NCBI GenBank assembly: GCA_922989275.2
Contig: OV277864.1
Coordinates: forward strand, 6,882,001-6,946,000
From: Gari tellinella
Taxonomy: Eukaryota > Mollusca > Bivalvia > Cardiida > Psammobiidae
Direction of reading: 5' to 3'
DNA: 64,000 nucleotides
In this document: in pieces, positions 12,000 through 21,588 of the stretch
How positions within the stretch are numbered: position 1 is the first letter of the stretch
Layout: every line of letters begins with the position of its first letter
The notes under the pieces: generated by a model
Told to the model about the DNA's origin: nothing
What the model saw: only the letters and a program-made list of their open reading frames with translations
Database searches by the model: none
Translations under genes and position numbers: made by a program

Positions 12000-12600
12000 A
12001 ACTCGTCACTTATTCGTCACTTAATACATGTAACGACTGGGATTCTCTTCAAATAATAACCGTTAGATGGTTTCTTCAACTCTCTGAATACTCTGCGAGA
12101 AGTACGCCTTGAAATATTGGAGTAACCTCCCAGTTCTGAGACACCCAATGGACAATACTCTTGCTTCCCTCTCAGGCCTTCCGCTGTGATAGAGGGGAAA
12201 CTTGAGCTATTAAATATCATATTCTATTGTGTGTCACTTGCAGGTGCTTTTTCCGAAATCCCATCATTTAATATCGGGAAATTAAAAATGGTCGCCATCT
12301 TGATTAAACGTTTGGTTGCACGTAATAGGCTTGTCAAGGGACACGAAGGAAGAGAGAGGAATAATTTACAGTTTCCTTTCACCAATTTTTTATCTCTTGT
12401 TCTCAGCAATAGAAGATCATTTAGATAGACATGGTGGCGAGTTTTATAGGCGAACGAAAGTGGAGAAGATGTTTTTATGAACCGTTAATTTCATTGGTAA
12501 TAAGAGCGAGTGCGACAGTGTTACGTATGTGTACATCAGTTGACCCTTTGTACATGTATGTGAAAGAAGTTATTAATTAACTCATTGACCCCAAACACTC
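12000..12600. other. Mostly unassigned sequence
   Basis: Both strands have short open frames (12017-12428) without recognisable motifs. No repeat ends are seen apart from a B core half at about 11965. Confidence 0.4.
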
Positions 12601-12623
12601 CAAATAAAATATCTAATTACCAA

Positions 12624-12803
12624 TTAAACCTTTCACAGTCAATGACGTCATGAAGTGCATTTTGCAAACAGTTCTGATCAGGATCAAAACTGTTTTCTAC
12701 TTGTTTTGAAATAACGTAAGTTTTACTGTTTTAAATCTAACTTTTAAACGATATTGCAGACGACAATATTGAAGCAGACGACAATATGGCGGTGAAGGGG
12801 TAA
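12624..12803. mobile_element. B-family MITE, short core
   Basis: TTAAACCTTTCACAGTCAATGACGTC to CAATATGGCGGTGAAGGGG. The core is reduced to TTCTGATCAGGATCAAAACTG. Confidence 0.7.
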
Positions 12804-13281
12804 AAACCTCACGATAAACTAAAAAAGGATGTAATCAATGAAAAAATACATTGATGCTTCCATGACACATTTCGAATTCATATTCTCGTTAGAGCAGATT
12901 CGTTTCCGTTCAAACGAAACTAAATGCAAGCACAAAGCAATAAAATGAAGTAAAAGACTGATCTGGCTCAACACGTTTTGTATGGAAAATAATCGTTTTA
13001 AGCACAAAACGCGTTGTTTTAGAAAGACAATAACGACTTCTAGACTAAAGTCAATGACGAAATCCATTGACGGCCCAATGCTACATGTCGAACACTACAT
13101 GGAGTCATTAATATTCAGCAGGTCATTTGCGAATCTTAGATTATAATTCGGCTTCTGATCAAGAGTCAAATTGTCTAATTCTCCTTTTAACATTCAATGA
13201 TTACAAATAGAATGCAATAACATACTATTAAAGATTGGCGTTTTCACAGCCTAGAACAATTTTCCTGTAGAAATATCGATA

Positions 13282-13504
13282 CAGCGGAGAAAACGTTATA
13301 ATTTCACAATAAACGCATTTACGCTAAACTATTCCATTGCAAAAAGTTTGGAGCCAGATCAGACGCCGAGTAACCCGGTATCTGTTCAGGCTCAAAACTG
13401 TTTGCCACTCAGATTATAACAAAAAGTTAGAATTGTCAACAAGTTGTCATTTTCTACGTTTTATTGCCATGCGTTTGCGCTACGTTGAAACGTTTTCTCT
13501 ACTG
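13282..13504. mobile_element. A-family MITE, decayed
   Basis: CAGCGGAGAAAACG to GTTTTCTCTACTG, with core GTTTGGAGCCAGATCAGACGC. Right arm shortened. Confidence 0.75.
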
Positions 13505-13624
13505 CACCGGTGGAAAGAAAGTTGGAATCTGATGAAACACAAAGTTGCTCGGCATTTGATCGGGGTCCAAAGTATTTGCAATAACACAGTATTAATCTTT
13601 AGAGGTGGAAGAGTATACGTGCCA

Positions 13625-14530
13625 TAATTTAAATATAGTTATATAATTAAAAAAAAGTTCGAACCCAAACTCCTTTCTTGTACCCACAGTTGTTACCGAG
13701 TAGTGTAGAAAAATTGATAACTGTTTCCATTGCGTTTGTTTGTTTGTTGTTGGTTTATATACTAGCGTAGAATCTATATTGGTGTTTTTGAAACCTCTTA
13801 TCTGACAGCTCTTTATATGACATATGTGACGTAAATCTGTGTTTTCCTAGGGAAATAGTTTTACTATTTTATTTGTGATACTTGTAGTTCATGTGATAGA
13901 TGTTCAAATTGGGAGTAATTTTAATCTATATACTCGTATGTATCAAATTTAAAAAAATATCCCACTACCGGATTGCAAAATAAATTAAATGAAAAGATTT
14001 CGAAAGCAAGCAGTTTTTATATTTATTTTACACAATAATAATACATACTCCTATGTATAACTTACTCGTTTTCAGCGGTAGACGAGTTAAGTCGACATTG
14101 AAGGAATATTAACTTATGGCCAATAAAATTTTGTAATTGCTAAATTTGTATCCTATGGTAGAACATTTTTGTGTCGTGGGAATCGAAGTTTACTTAACTG
14201 AAGGCGATAAAAACCGATTACCACCGATTGATTTTCTGCGAGACATTGCGTGATGGGTCGGCGCTTTGATTCCGATTGGATTTTATCTCTGGTCTCATGT
14301 TTAATGGAGGTGATTGTCCCGTTTTAATTTTTAATAGAGCTATACAAAACTGACATTTTACATGTCACAAGGAAACAGCTACAGCTGTTTTCTACCAGTT
14401 TGTTCCGAATATTAGAAATAACAGACACTTTCCCTTTCATTGCTGTAATATGGCCTAATTAGAAATTGCAGTCCGTATTTTCTATTATATTTTGAATTGT
14501 TGACAGTTTCAATAAAGAAACATCATACGA
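13625..14530. other. Unassigned stretch, partly repeat-free
   Basis: No MITE ends. 14180-14340 is denser in GC and has ACCGATTACCACCGATTG and GATTCCGATTGGATTT, which include OTX/CRX-like GATTA sites. A regulatory role is speculative. Confidence 0.3.
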
Positions 14531-14532
14531 GG

Positions 14533-14600
14533 GTCAAACAGTTTGGATCCAGATCAGACGCCGCGTTACGCGGCGTCTGATCTGGATCCAAACTGTTTGC
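14533..14600. repeat. B-type core palindrome, perfect
   Basis: GTCAAACAGTTTGGATCC, AGATCAGACGCCGCG and mirror, ending CAAACTGTTTGC. Every arm base appears paired. Confidence 0.8.
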
Positions 14601-15080
14601 AAATGTCAATTAAGTTAACTCTTAGCGTAATCTTAGAGTTAAGTATGTTCACGAGTGTTTGTCAGCTGCCAGTACAGTGGGAAAATTTAGACTTAATGCA
14701 TGCTGGAGGTCATATCACATGCTATTCTAGAAATATCAAACTTTACATTGATCTTATACGTTCTTTAGAAGACTTTTATTTCGTTTGGCTACAAGTCTAC
14801 AAGTCAGTATTCGAAGCAAGCAGCGTTTAAGAAAACAGTTATTTATGTAATTTTGTTCTATATCGACCGATGCATTTACATTCAGAAAAAGGTTATTTCG
14901 AAGCGAAATGCAACGCAATTAAATGTTGAAAATGGTTATGAAAATGTTCAAGATTTAAGTGAGTCTCTCGGCTTGACGATTCTACATATCAAAATGGCTC
15001 TGACGTCATATGAGTTAAAACTTTGTCGATTGCAGTTATCATATTTTGGGTATTATAATACTTCTTTCAATAATGACCTT

Positions 15081-15291
15081 TTAAACATTTCACCGCCATA
15101 TTGTCGTCTGCTTCAATATTTTTGTCTGCAATATCGTTCCAAAGTTAGAGTAAATGCAGTATAACTTACGTAATTTCAAAAGAAGTGGCACACAGTTTTG
15201 ATCCTGATCAGAGGCCGAGTTTTGCGGCGTCTGATCGGGATCAAAACTGTTTGCAAATGTTTTTTGACGTCACTTAGAGTGAAAGGGTTAA
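15081..15291. mobile_element. B-family MITE (reference copy)
   Basis: TTAAACATTTCACCGCC to GAGTGAAAGGGTTAA. The order is: end, ATATTGTCGTCTGCTTCAAT block, GATTTAAGG-like block, core (CACACAGTTTTGATCC, GATCAGAGGCCG and mirror), TGACGTCA-like block, end. TTAA targets with CCC termini point to piggyBac-type mobilisation. Confidence 0.82.
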
Positions 15292-15432
15292 CCCCCTAAC
15301 TTTACTTACAATGTTTAAATTGAAACCATATCTTATCAGAGTCTTCACTATTTGACGTTTTGCTATACTTTGTTTTTGTTTTTAAATTGTATTGTACAAG
15401 TATGACGATGTATCTTGTGTACAAGTCAAATA

Positions 15433-15638
15433 CAGTAAAACCTCTCTATTACGACCACTACATTATGTTAATTGTTCGGTTGTTTACGGTAGGTGACAGC
15501 TTAAAGCAAGGTAACAGTGAAACAGAAAGCTCCTTTAGGAGCTTTCTGTTTCACTGTCACATTGCTTTAAGCTTTCCCCTCTATATTATACAATCAATTA
15601 GCCTTTGTTTTAGTGGTCGTAATAGCGAGGTTTTACTG
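15433..15638. mobile_element. D-family MITE (reference copy)
   Basis: CAGTAAAACCTCTCTATTACG to GTCGTAATAGCGAGGTTTTACTG (inverted), with TA on both sides. The core palindrome at 15500-15570 is GCTTAAAGCAAGGTAACAG, AAACAGAAAGCTCC and mirror. Ends of this kind fit Tc1/mariner/pogo transposases. Confidence 0.88.
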
Positions 15639-15999
15639 TAAAATTATTGTTCTGTTCTGTTCTGTTTAAACAACTCAATAAATTGTAAACATTGAATAAG
15701 ATTTACTTGAACTGTCCATTTGAAGTTTCAATGTGAATGGATGAATGGACTAAACATTTGCCGTCTGCTATTATTTCTCAAATTAGAATTTTGTGTAAAA
15801 TAACTAAAATAGTATCGAAATGATTGGTAAACAGTCTGGATCCTGACCAGACGCCGAGTTACACGGCTTAGTAGAATCCAAATATTTCCATTAAATTTCT
15901 TTTACTCTAGGTAAGGCAGTGAAGTAGCAATCCAAATTTAAAAACATTGAATTATTTGATCAATATTTTAAATGATGATGACATCCACTACTATATATA

Positions 16000-16246
16000 C
16001 ATTGGAGAAAACGTTATTCTTTCCCAATAAACGCGTTTACTCTAAAATTATTATTTCCATTGCAAACAGTTTGGAGCCAGATCAGACGCCGGGTAACCCG
16101 GCGTCTGATCAGACTTCAATTTGTTTGCCACTCAGATGAAAAAAGATAGTGAAAAGTGTAAAACAATTGTTATTTTCTACATGTTAATGGTTTGCGTTTG
16201 CGTTTCGTTTGCGTTTAAACGGGAAATAATAATGTTTTCTACACTG
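16000..16246. mobile_element. A-family MITE
   Basis: CATTGGAGAAAACG to GTTTTCTACACTG. It abuts the next A copy, sharing a single TA (16247-16248). Confidence 0.85.
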
Positions 16247-16301
16247 TACAGTGGAGAATCTGTTATTCTTTCCCGATAAACGCGTTTACGCTAAAACTAT
16301 T

Positions 16302-17616
16302 TTTAGCTCACCTGAGCCAAAGGCTCAAGGTGAGCTATTGGGATGGCTCTGTGTCCGTCGTCCGTCGTCGTCCGTCGTCCGTCGTGCGTCGTCGTTAACA
16401 ATTGCTTCAAATGACATCTCCTCCTATACCACTGAACAGAATTCAACCAAACTTTACAGAAATGTTCCTTGGGTCAATCTCTTCCAAATTTGTTCAAAGA
16501 ATTAAAAACAATGCAGAACTCTGGTTGCCATGGCAACCAAAGTGAAAAAATAATGAAATCTTAAAAAATCTTCTTGTCAAAAACTGCAAGGGCCAGAGCT
16601 TAGATATTTGGCACATAGCATCACCTACAGGTCCTCTATCAAGTTTGTTCAAATTATGCCCCTGGGGTCAAAATTGGCCCCGCCCCGGGGGTCACAATTT
16701 TACATAGAGTTATATAGTGAAAATTTCAAACGTCTTCTCCACTGAAACTAATATGGCCAGAGCTTTGATATTTGGCATGGTGACACTTCTAAATGTCCTT
16801 TACCTAGTTGGTTCAAATTGTTCTGGTCGGTTAAATATCTAGGTCATAATTCACATTCAAAATATGTATAGCAGACAGCAATTCAGCATTATAAGAGTTA
16901 GACCCTAGCCACATTTCCTACTGCCAGAGTTACATAACTGAATTCAGGTCAGCTGGTCAGCTGAGGTTCACTGAGTCTGTAACAGCAGCATATGGTGTTG
17001 TCTGCTACATTTTTATGCCCTGCAGTTGGGGCATATTGTTTTTGTCTGTCTGCTTTTTTGTCTGTTTGTCCATTTGTTTGTCTGTCAGTCCACAACTTTA
17101 ATCTTAGCCATAACTTTGTTAAAGTTAGAAACTTTATAACTTGGGTCATGTCCTACAAAGGTCCATGTCATTTTTGAGATATTTCCCAGTGTCATATTTT
17201 CTTGTCTTTGAGATAACTCCAGTTCTACTGATGTTAACCCATTACCCTATACATATGCCTTTTTACGCCTTTAATTTATTCCTCCTCTAAAGAAAATAAT
17301 TGAACTTTATACAGTCATAAAGATATAAGAAATAGTATCAATATCTTAGTAGATGATAACTTAAAGCAGGCTGAAAGTAAAGCAGAATGTGCAATAAATA
17401 ATCATATGGAAATACATGTAGCTTGATTAGAAGATGTGTCATGGATAAGGACAATAACTCTGCCAACAATATTTTTTTTAAGTTTTTCCAATTTGTCATG
17501 TTTTTTTTGTCTGGAAGATAATTCCATTTACAGCTATATTAAAATGTTGTCTTGCCTATTAAGCTAAGGCACAATGACCTCAGGTGAGCGAATTAAGGGC
17601 CATGGCCCTCTTGTTT
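16302..17616. mobile_element. J element inside an A MITE
   Basis: It starts TTTAGCTCACCTGAGCC with the terminal hairpin and ends CAGGTGAGCG, CCATGG hairpin and CTTGTTT, as in the copy at 7786. Only one complete AAGGGCCAGAGC unit is present. It has taken in a TGCAGTTGGGGCATATTG-type repeat at about 17015 and the left half of a G MITE at 17236-17400. Confidence 0.8.
17236..17400. mobile_element. G-family MITE, left half
   Basis: TTAACCCATTACCCTATAC, the TTTTTACGCCTTTAATTTATTCC arm, and half of the core (CTTAAAGCAGGCTGAAAG, GCAGAATGTGC). It is cut off at the core centre. Confidence 0.75.
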
Positions 17617-17819
17617 CTTTTACAAACAGTTTGGAGCCAGATCAGACGCCGGGTAACCCGGCGTCTGATCAGGCTCCAAACTGTTTGCCACCAAGATAAA
17701 CATGAAATATCAGAATTGTCCAAAAGTTGTTCTTTTCTACGTTTTAGCGCTTTGCGTTTGCGTACGTTTGCGTTTAAACGGGAAAGAATAACAGACTCTC
17801 CACTGTACCATACTAAAGT

Positions 17820-18395
17820 ACCAAAAACTATTTCTCCAACGAAACGAAATAAAACATGTTTTTGTTATAATAATTTTGTGAAAACGATTACTTATTATAT
17901 TTATTTTCGTGTAATATAAACCTTATTTAACAACTCTCCTAGTCACGAGACGAGAACAGGGTTTTTACAATATAAACTTACACTTCTTGTATTGTAGTTC
18001 CGTCTATATTGTTCAAATGAATAAGAGTTATAGTGTTATAGCACTTGCATTTACTCACACGTCTAAAATATTTGGTGATAAACATTGATACGTTCTAATA
18101 AGACTATAGATGCTTTAAAGGAAATAAAAACATGCAAACACACTGTCATTTCCTGGAAATTGGAATACCTGTTCTGCTGTAAAATAATATGTAATCAATT
18201 AAAGCCGCATTGTGCTTTTGGGAAACCTGCATAAAACGGTTGCTTGGGATCCCATTAGAACTACATGGGACGTGATTCTTTCACAAAAAGCGGCTTTACC
18301 TAAGAAATCGCTTTTTATTTATGTTTTTAATTTATGGGTGTTAACATCCATTAATTTGACCTTGTGAACGGAAAGAAGGACACCTCTGTAAATAC
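17820..18395. other. Unassigned stretch
   Basis: AT-rich, with one GC-richer patch at 18200-18310 (AGCGGCTTTACC and similar). No repeat ends, no RNA gene and no protein features recognised. Confidence 0.4.
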
Positions 18396-18590
18396 GGGGC
18401 TCCAGATAAGGGGAGTATTTCGAAGACTAAAACCTTTATTTCTGCTTTAAAACTAATGGTGTCACTACTCATTAGAATCGTCTCCAAGAGACAATTCTAA
18501 TGAGTAGTAACACCATGTCATTCGGTGCTGAAATGAATGATAAACTGTTGGATTTGTTCAGTTTACTTCGGATTAGCTGGAACACAGGAA
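18396..18590. mobile_element. H-family MITE
   Basis: It starts GGGCTCCAGATAAGGGGAG. The core palindrome is GGTGTCACTACTCATTAGAAT, GTCTC and mirror. The right end (CTGTTGGATTTGTTCAG) matches the left arm of the copy at 62790 inverted. Confidence 0.75.
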
Positions 18591-18910
18591 TGAAGTGGTT
18601 AACCCTTATTCTGCTGCACAGACGTCTGCTTTGAAATTGTCATGTGTAAAATTTGTTTAGTTTAGATTTATTCATAGTTTTAATTAAAAGAACCTTAAGA
18701 CGATTGTCAAACAGTTTGGATCCAGATAAGACGCCGAGTTACGCGGCGTCTGTTCGAGATTCAAACAGTCAAACAACTAGGTCTGACGTGTCAAAGGTCA
18801 GCCGAGTCCATATTTTAGGTAACACAGCATTCCGCATGTTCTCGGACCATATTTTAAACAGCCGAGTTTCGTATATGAGGCGAAATAATGAAGGCGTAAT
18901 TATTGTGAGC

Positions 18911-18995
18911 AGTTTAGCGCAGTAGGCAAAGGTTAGTTATGCAAAGGCAAATAGCAGTATTTTTAGTAAGCGTGGGTTCGAATCCCACGTCGACC
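18911..18995 (+). repeat. tRNA-like sequence (SINE-type)
   Basis: An A-box-like TAGCGCAGTAGGC and a perfect B box (GGGTTCGAATCCC at 18974-18986) closed by CGTGGG/CCCACG. The anticodon arm cannot be folded convincingly, so it is better read as a tRNA-derived repeat than as a tRNA gene. Confidence 0.6.
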
Positions 18996-19248
18996 TTACA
19001 CTTTTTTTTATATAAGTCTTGCATGAATAGTAAAGCATTATATTCTATTCCATACTGTATAATATAAGCTGACCATTTATGAACACGTTCGCCAGTGTTG
19101 GAGAAGGGTTGCTTTGTTTCAGTTCGAGTCCGATATTAGTCATATTTTAAACAATTAATCGATGATAAAATACATACATGTAAATGGATCTACATATAGG
19201 CTTCTATAATATTGAAATGTAATGAGTTACAAGCATGATCTGTTTACT

Positions 19249-19439
19249 GGGCTCCAGATAAGGGGGAATAGACACAAGTTTTCCAACATTTTCCTCATGT
19301 CTGCACTAAACCTTATGGTTTGATTGCATGTACTAATTAGAATGGTCTCTTCGAGAAGCTTTTGATTAGTAGTCACACTATGGGGTTTGAAGGAGACATG
19401 AAGATTTTACTTTTTGAAATACTCTCCTTGTCTGGAGCC
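19249..19439. mobile_element. H-family MITE
   Basis: GGGCTCCAGATAAGGGGG to TCCTTGTCTGGAGCC. The central palindrome is around TCTCTTCGAGA. Length 191 bp. Confidence 0.8.
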
Positions 19440-19581
19440 TTAATTACGGTGAAACACATAGGCATCGACCACTCATTAAGGACTATTAAAGTGGTCTTTT
19501 TAGACAGGCTGCTGCTGAATGTAGAACAAAAGTAATGGATACTGCCTTATGCATTATTCCCCCATTATGCTGTCACCTGCC

Positions 19582-20127
19582 TTAAAGCGACTCGCAACCA
19601 GATGGTGCATTAAAAATAGTAATTTGTAAATATGTGTCAAACGCTTATATAAATGGTAAAGAATTAGTTTAGGATAAGAAATTCTGTTTAAAAAAATGTA
19701 TTTCAATAAAAAAAAATATTGGTCTCTGGTGGGATTCGAACCCGGGGCCCGGCATTGGCGGACAGAAGGCAAAATTGGGGAAACCGCTTAGACCAATGGA
19801 CCACGGAACTATCCGTTTATCTCGGATCGATTTAACGTATTTCAATGTGTAGCGATCGAAAGTGCATACAACTTCGTAATTCGGCTCGTGTTTATGTCTG
19901 AGCCCGTGTAGAGAAGCAACAACAACAACAATACCGTTAGCTAACGCTATAGAAAAACGATGGGAAATATCTAAAAATCTAAGATTCGGTGACGATTCTT
20001 GAGACTTTTTTTTTGGACTGATCATATTTTTTTAATGTCAGAAGCCAAATAATGCCACAAATTTGCTTTTATTTGAGTATTTTATTTTATTTTGACAAGT
20101 ACACCATCCGGTTGCGAGTCCCTTTAA
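19582..20127. mobile_element. K element with internal tRNA-like block, copy 1
   Basis: TTAAAGCGACTCGCAACCAG at left and the inverted CGGTTGCGAGTCCCTTTAA at right bound about 546 bp. Inside are a type-II tRNA-like block on the minus strand and a conserved leader (GGGCTCAGACATAAACACG and TCGATCGCTACACATTGAAA read on the minus strand). The leader and block recur at 63180-63560. Confidence 0.75.
19721..19810 (-). repeat. Type-II tRNA-like sequence inside K element
   Basis: On the minus strand: A-box-like TGGTCCATTGGTCTAAGCGG, a long variable region and B box GGGTTCGAATCCC followed by ACCAGAG. It resembles a Leu/Ser-type tRNA layout, but the acceptor stem does not pair well. It is more likely a tRNA-derived repeat. 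Confidence 0.6.
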
Positions 20128-20280
20128 AGGCCAACAATGACTTATGTATAGAGATGTTTCACCGTATAATCATCTATACATAGATCTACATTACAATGAA
20201 AGTATATGATGGTTGAAATGAAATTGGAAATAAAGTAATTATAGAATCCTTAATATATTTTAGCAAAAAAAAGTTTTAGG

Positions 20281-20366
20281 TTGATGCGAGTTTCGAACCC
20301 ACGCCAAATAAATTTTCCCCGATCATATACTCGATTATGGGCCTACGACCTATCCATTACGCTATG
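20281..20366 (-). repeat. tRNA-like sequence
   Basis: Minus strand: A box TAGCGTAATGGATAGG and B box GGGTTCGAAACTC, with GATGCGAG-type closing stem. It is degenerate relative to a functional tRNA. Confidence 0.55.
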
Positions 20367-20695
20367 TTTCTGATAACTAATCCGCTCATTGTTTATACCT
20401 ATAACTCAACCTTGTTTTTTAAAAGAATGAGACGAGGATATCCGAAATGCTGATCTCCCTTAAAAATGGACTCGGCGACCCCGTGACACGTCAGACCTAG
20501 TTGTTTGACTATACTTTCGGTTTGTTATGGTTTTAAACTGCCACTTTTGATGAATTAGGTCTGTCTTTAACATTTCATAGATCAGTTTGGCCCATAAGAA
20601 GGTTGAAACAGTATTACTAACCGTTATTGTATTTCGGACATTAAAAAAAGGTCTGAAAACACAATGGGACTTTAACGTATTGAAAGAAATCGCTA

Positions 20696-20780
20696 TACTG
20701 TGGATAACACCTTACTATTTCCAAATAAACGCGTTGTGCTAAAACAATTAGTTCTATTGCAAACAGTTCGGATCCTGAAA
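20696..20780. mobile_element. A-family MITE, left fragment
   Basis: ACTGTGGATAACACC, CAAATAAACGCGTTG and GCAAACAGTTCGGATCC. It is cut at the core. Confidence 0.6.
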
Positions 20781-20843
20781 AAAAAAGACCAGCTGAAATA
20801 CCCGTGAGACTTTTAATGAAATACTGTCATTTTCATAATCGAT

Positions 20844-21057
20844 TTAAACCCCTTCACTTCCGTGAAGTCATCAATTTTAAACAATTGTCGTCTGCTTTTA
20901 TTTCTTAAATTCTAATGTTTGCTATTTTGACTAAAGAAATATTGAAATGAATCTCAAATAGTTTGGATCTTGATCAGACGCCGCGTTACGCGGCGTCTGA
21001 TCAGGATCCGAACTGTTTGCAAAAAACTGTAGTTCTCGGGGTAAGTGAAGGGGTTAA
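20844..21057. mobile_element. B-family MITE 270 bp upstream of NR2E3 exon A
   Basis: TTAAACCCCTTCACTTCCG to GTGAAGGGGTTAA. The core (20948-21020) is a near-perfect palindrome with GACGCCGCGTTACGCGGCG. Confidence 0.82.
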
Positions 21058-21323
21058 AACGTTTATCTTCCCCGCCGGGCCAAGTCCTTTGGATGAGACT
21101 TTGTAAACCGAGACTGGTGTAACAGTTCTTTACACTGGGCATCCAAAAGAACCAGAGAACTCTGTCGATGATAAGAATAGGGATTCGCGCCCGGATTGTC
21201 TGTATCTGCTCCCTCTTTGGGACGTCTAATTAACCTAAAAATGGCAGAAACGGGAATTAATAAACAAACAAGCTTTTATTTCCCTCTACTCTGCTGTATT
21301 TAACGTCTCTTTTTATATTTCAG

Positions 21324-21588
21324 ACTCGTCCAACTCGCCAAGATACTCTCCATGTCCGTCTCCCCTGAAGATCTGTAACATGATCAACCCCTCCCCTGGC
21401 ATCGTGGTATCAGTTCCTACCAATTCGGAGAGAACCTCCCCACCCCTCGGTCACAACAAGCGTGTGTCTCCTGGTCTCACGTGCCTGGTGTGCGGGGACA
21501 CATCCAGCGGAAAGCATTATGGGATATTGGCTTGTAATGGTTGTAGCGGCTTCTTCAAGAGGAGCGTCAGACGCAAACTAATATACAG
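21324..21588 (+). CDS. NR2E3: NR2E3 exon A: N-terminus and first zinc finger
   Basis: The acceptor is a pyrimidine-rich tract ending TTTCAG at 21323 and the donor is CAG|GTAAAA at 21589. The exon opens with the last two bases of a codon, then a Ser/Pro-rich leader ([13 protein letters not shown]). It contains [14 protein letters not shown] and the P-box [14 protein letters not shown]. It ends after two bases of Arg88, the intron position expected from memory of vertebrate NR2E3. Upstream frames show no credible first exon, so the true start is not located. Confidence 0.95.

Larger units (their letters stand above)
16249..17805. mobile_element. A-family MITE interrupted by a J element
   Basis: The left arm is 16249-16301 (CAGTGGAGAATC to CTAAAACTATT). 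After the J insertion, the A core and right arm resume at about 17617 and end CTCTCCACTG at 17805. Confidence 0.85.
18768..20516. repeat. Terminal inverted repeats enclosing tRNA-like sequences
   Basis: GTCAAACAACTAGGTCTGACG plus GTCA, GCCGAGTCCAT at 18768-18812 is repeated inverted at about 20470-20516. The 1.75 kb between holds a + tRNA-like block, an H MITE, a K element and two minus-strand tRNA-like blocks. The left end cuts a B-type core at 18705-18768. Confidence 0.75.

Noticed and set aside
12017..12428. Overlapping frames on both strands as a candidate gene upstream of NR2E3
   Set aside because: No domain, no splice structure that links to NR2E3 in phase, and opposite strands equally open.
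18911..18995. Functional tRNA genes at the B-box sites (also 19721, 20281, 48668, 52581, 62439, 63463)
   Set aside because: B boxes are good, but acceptor stems or anticodon arms do not fold, and several are attached to SINE bodies or transposon ends.
21324..21588. Tailless/NR2E1 identity for the receptor
   Set aside because: The P-box CNGCSG, the second finger, the NERQPR extension and the C-terminal [10 protein letters not shown] fit NR2E3 better than NR2E1.
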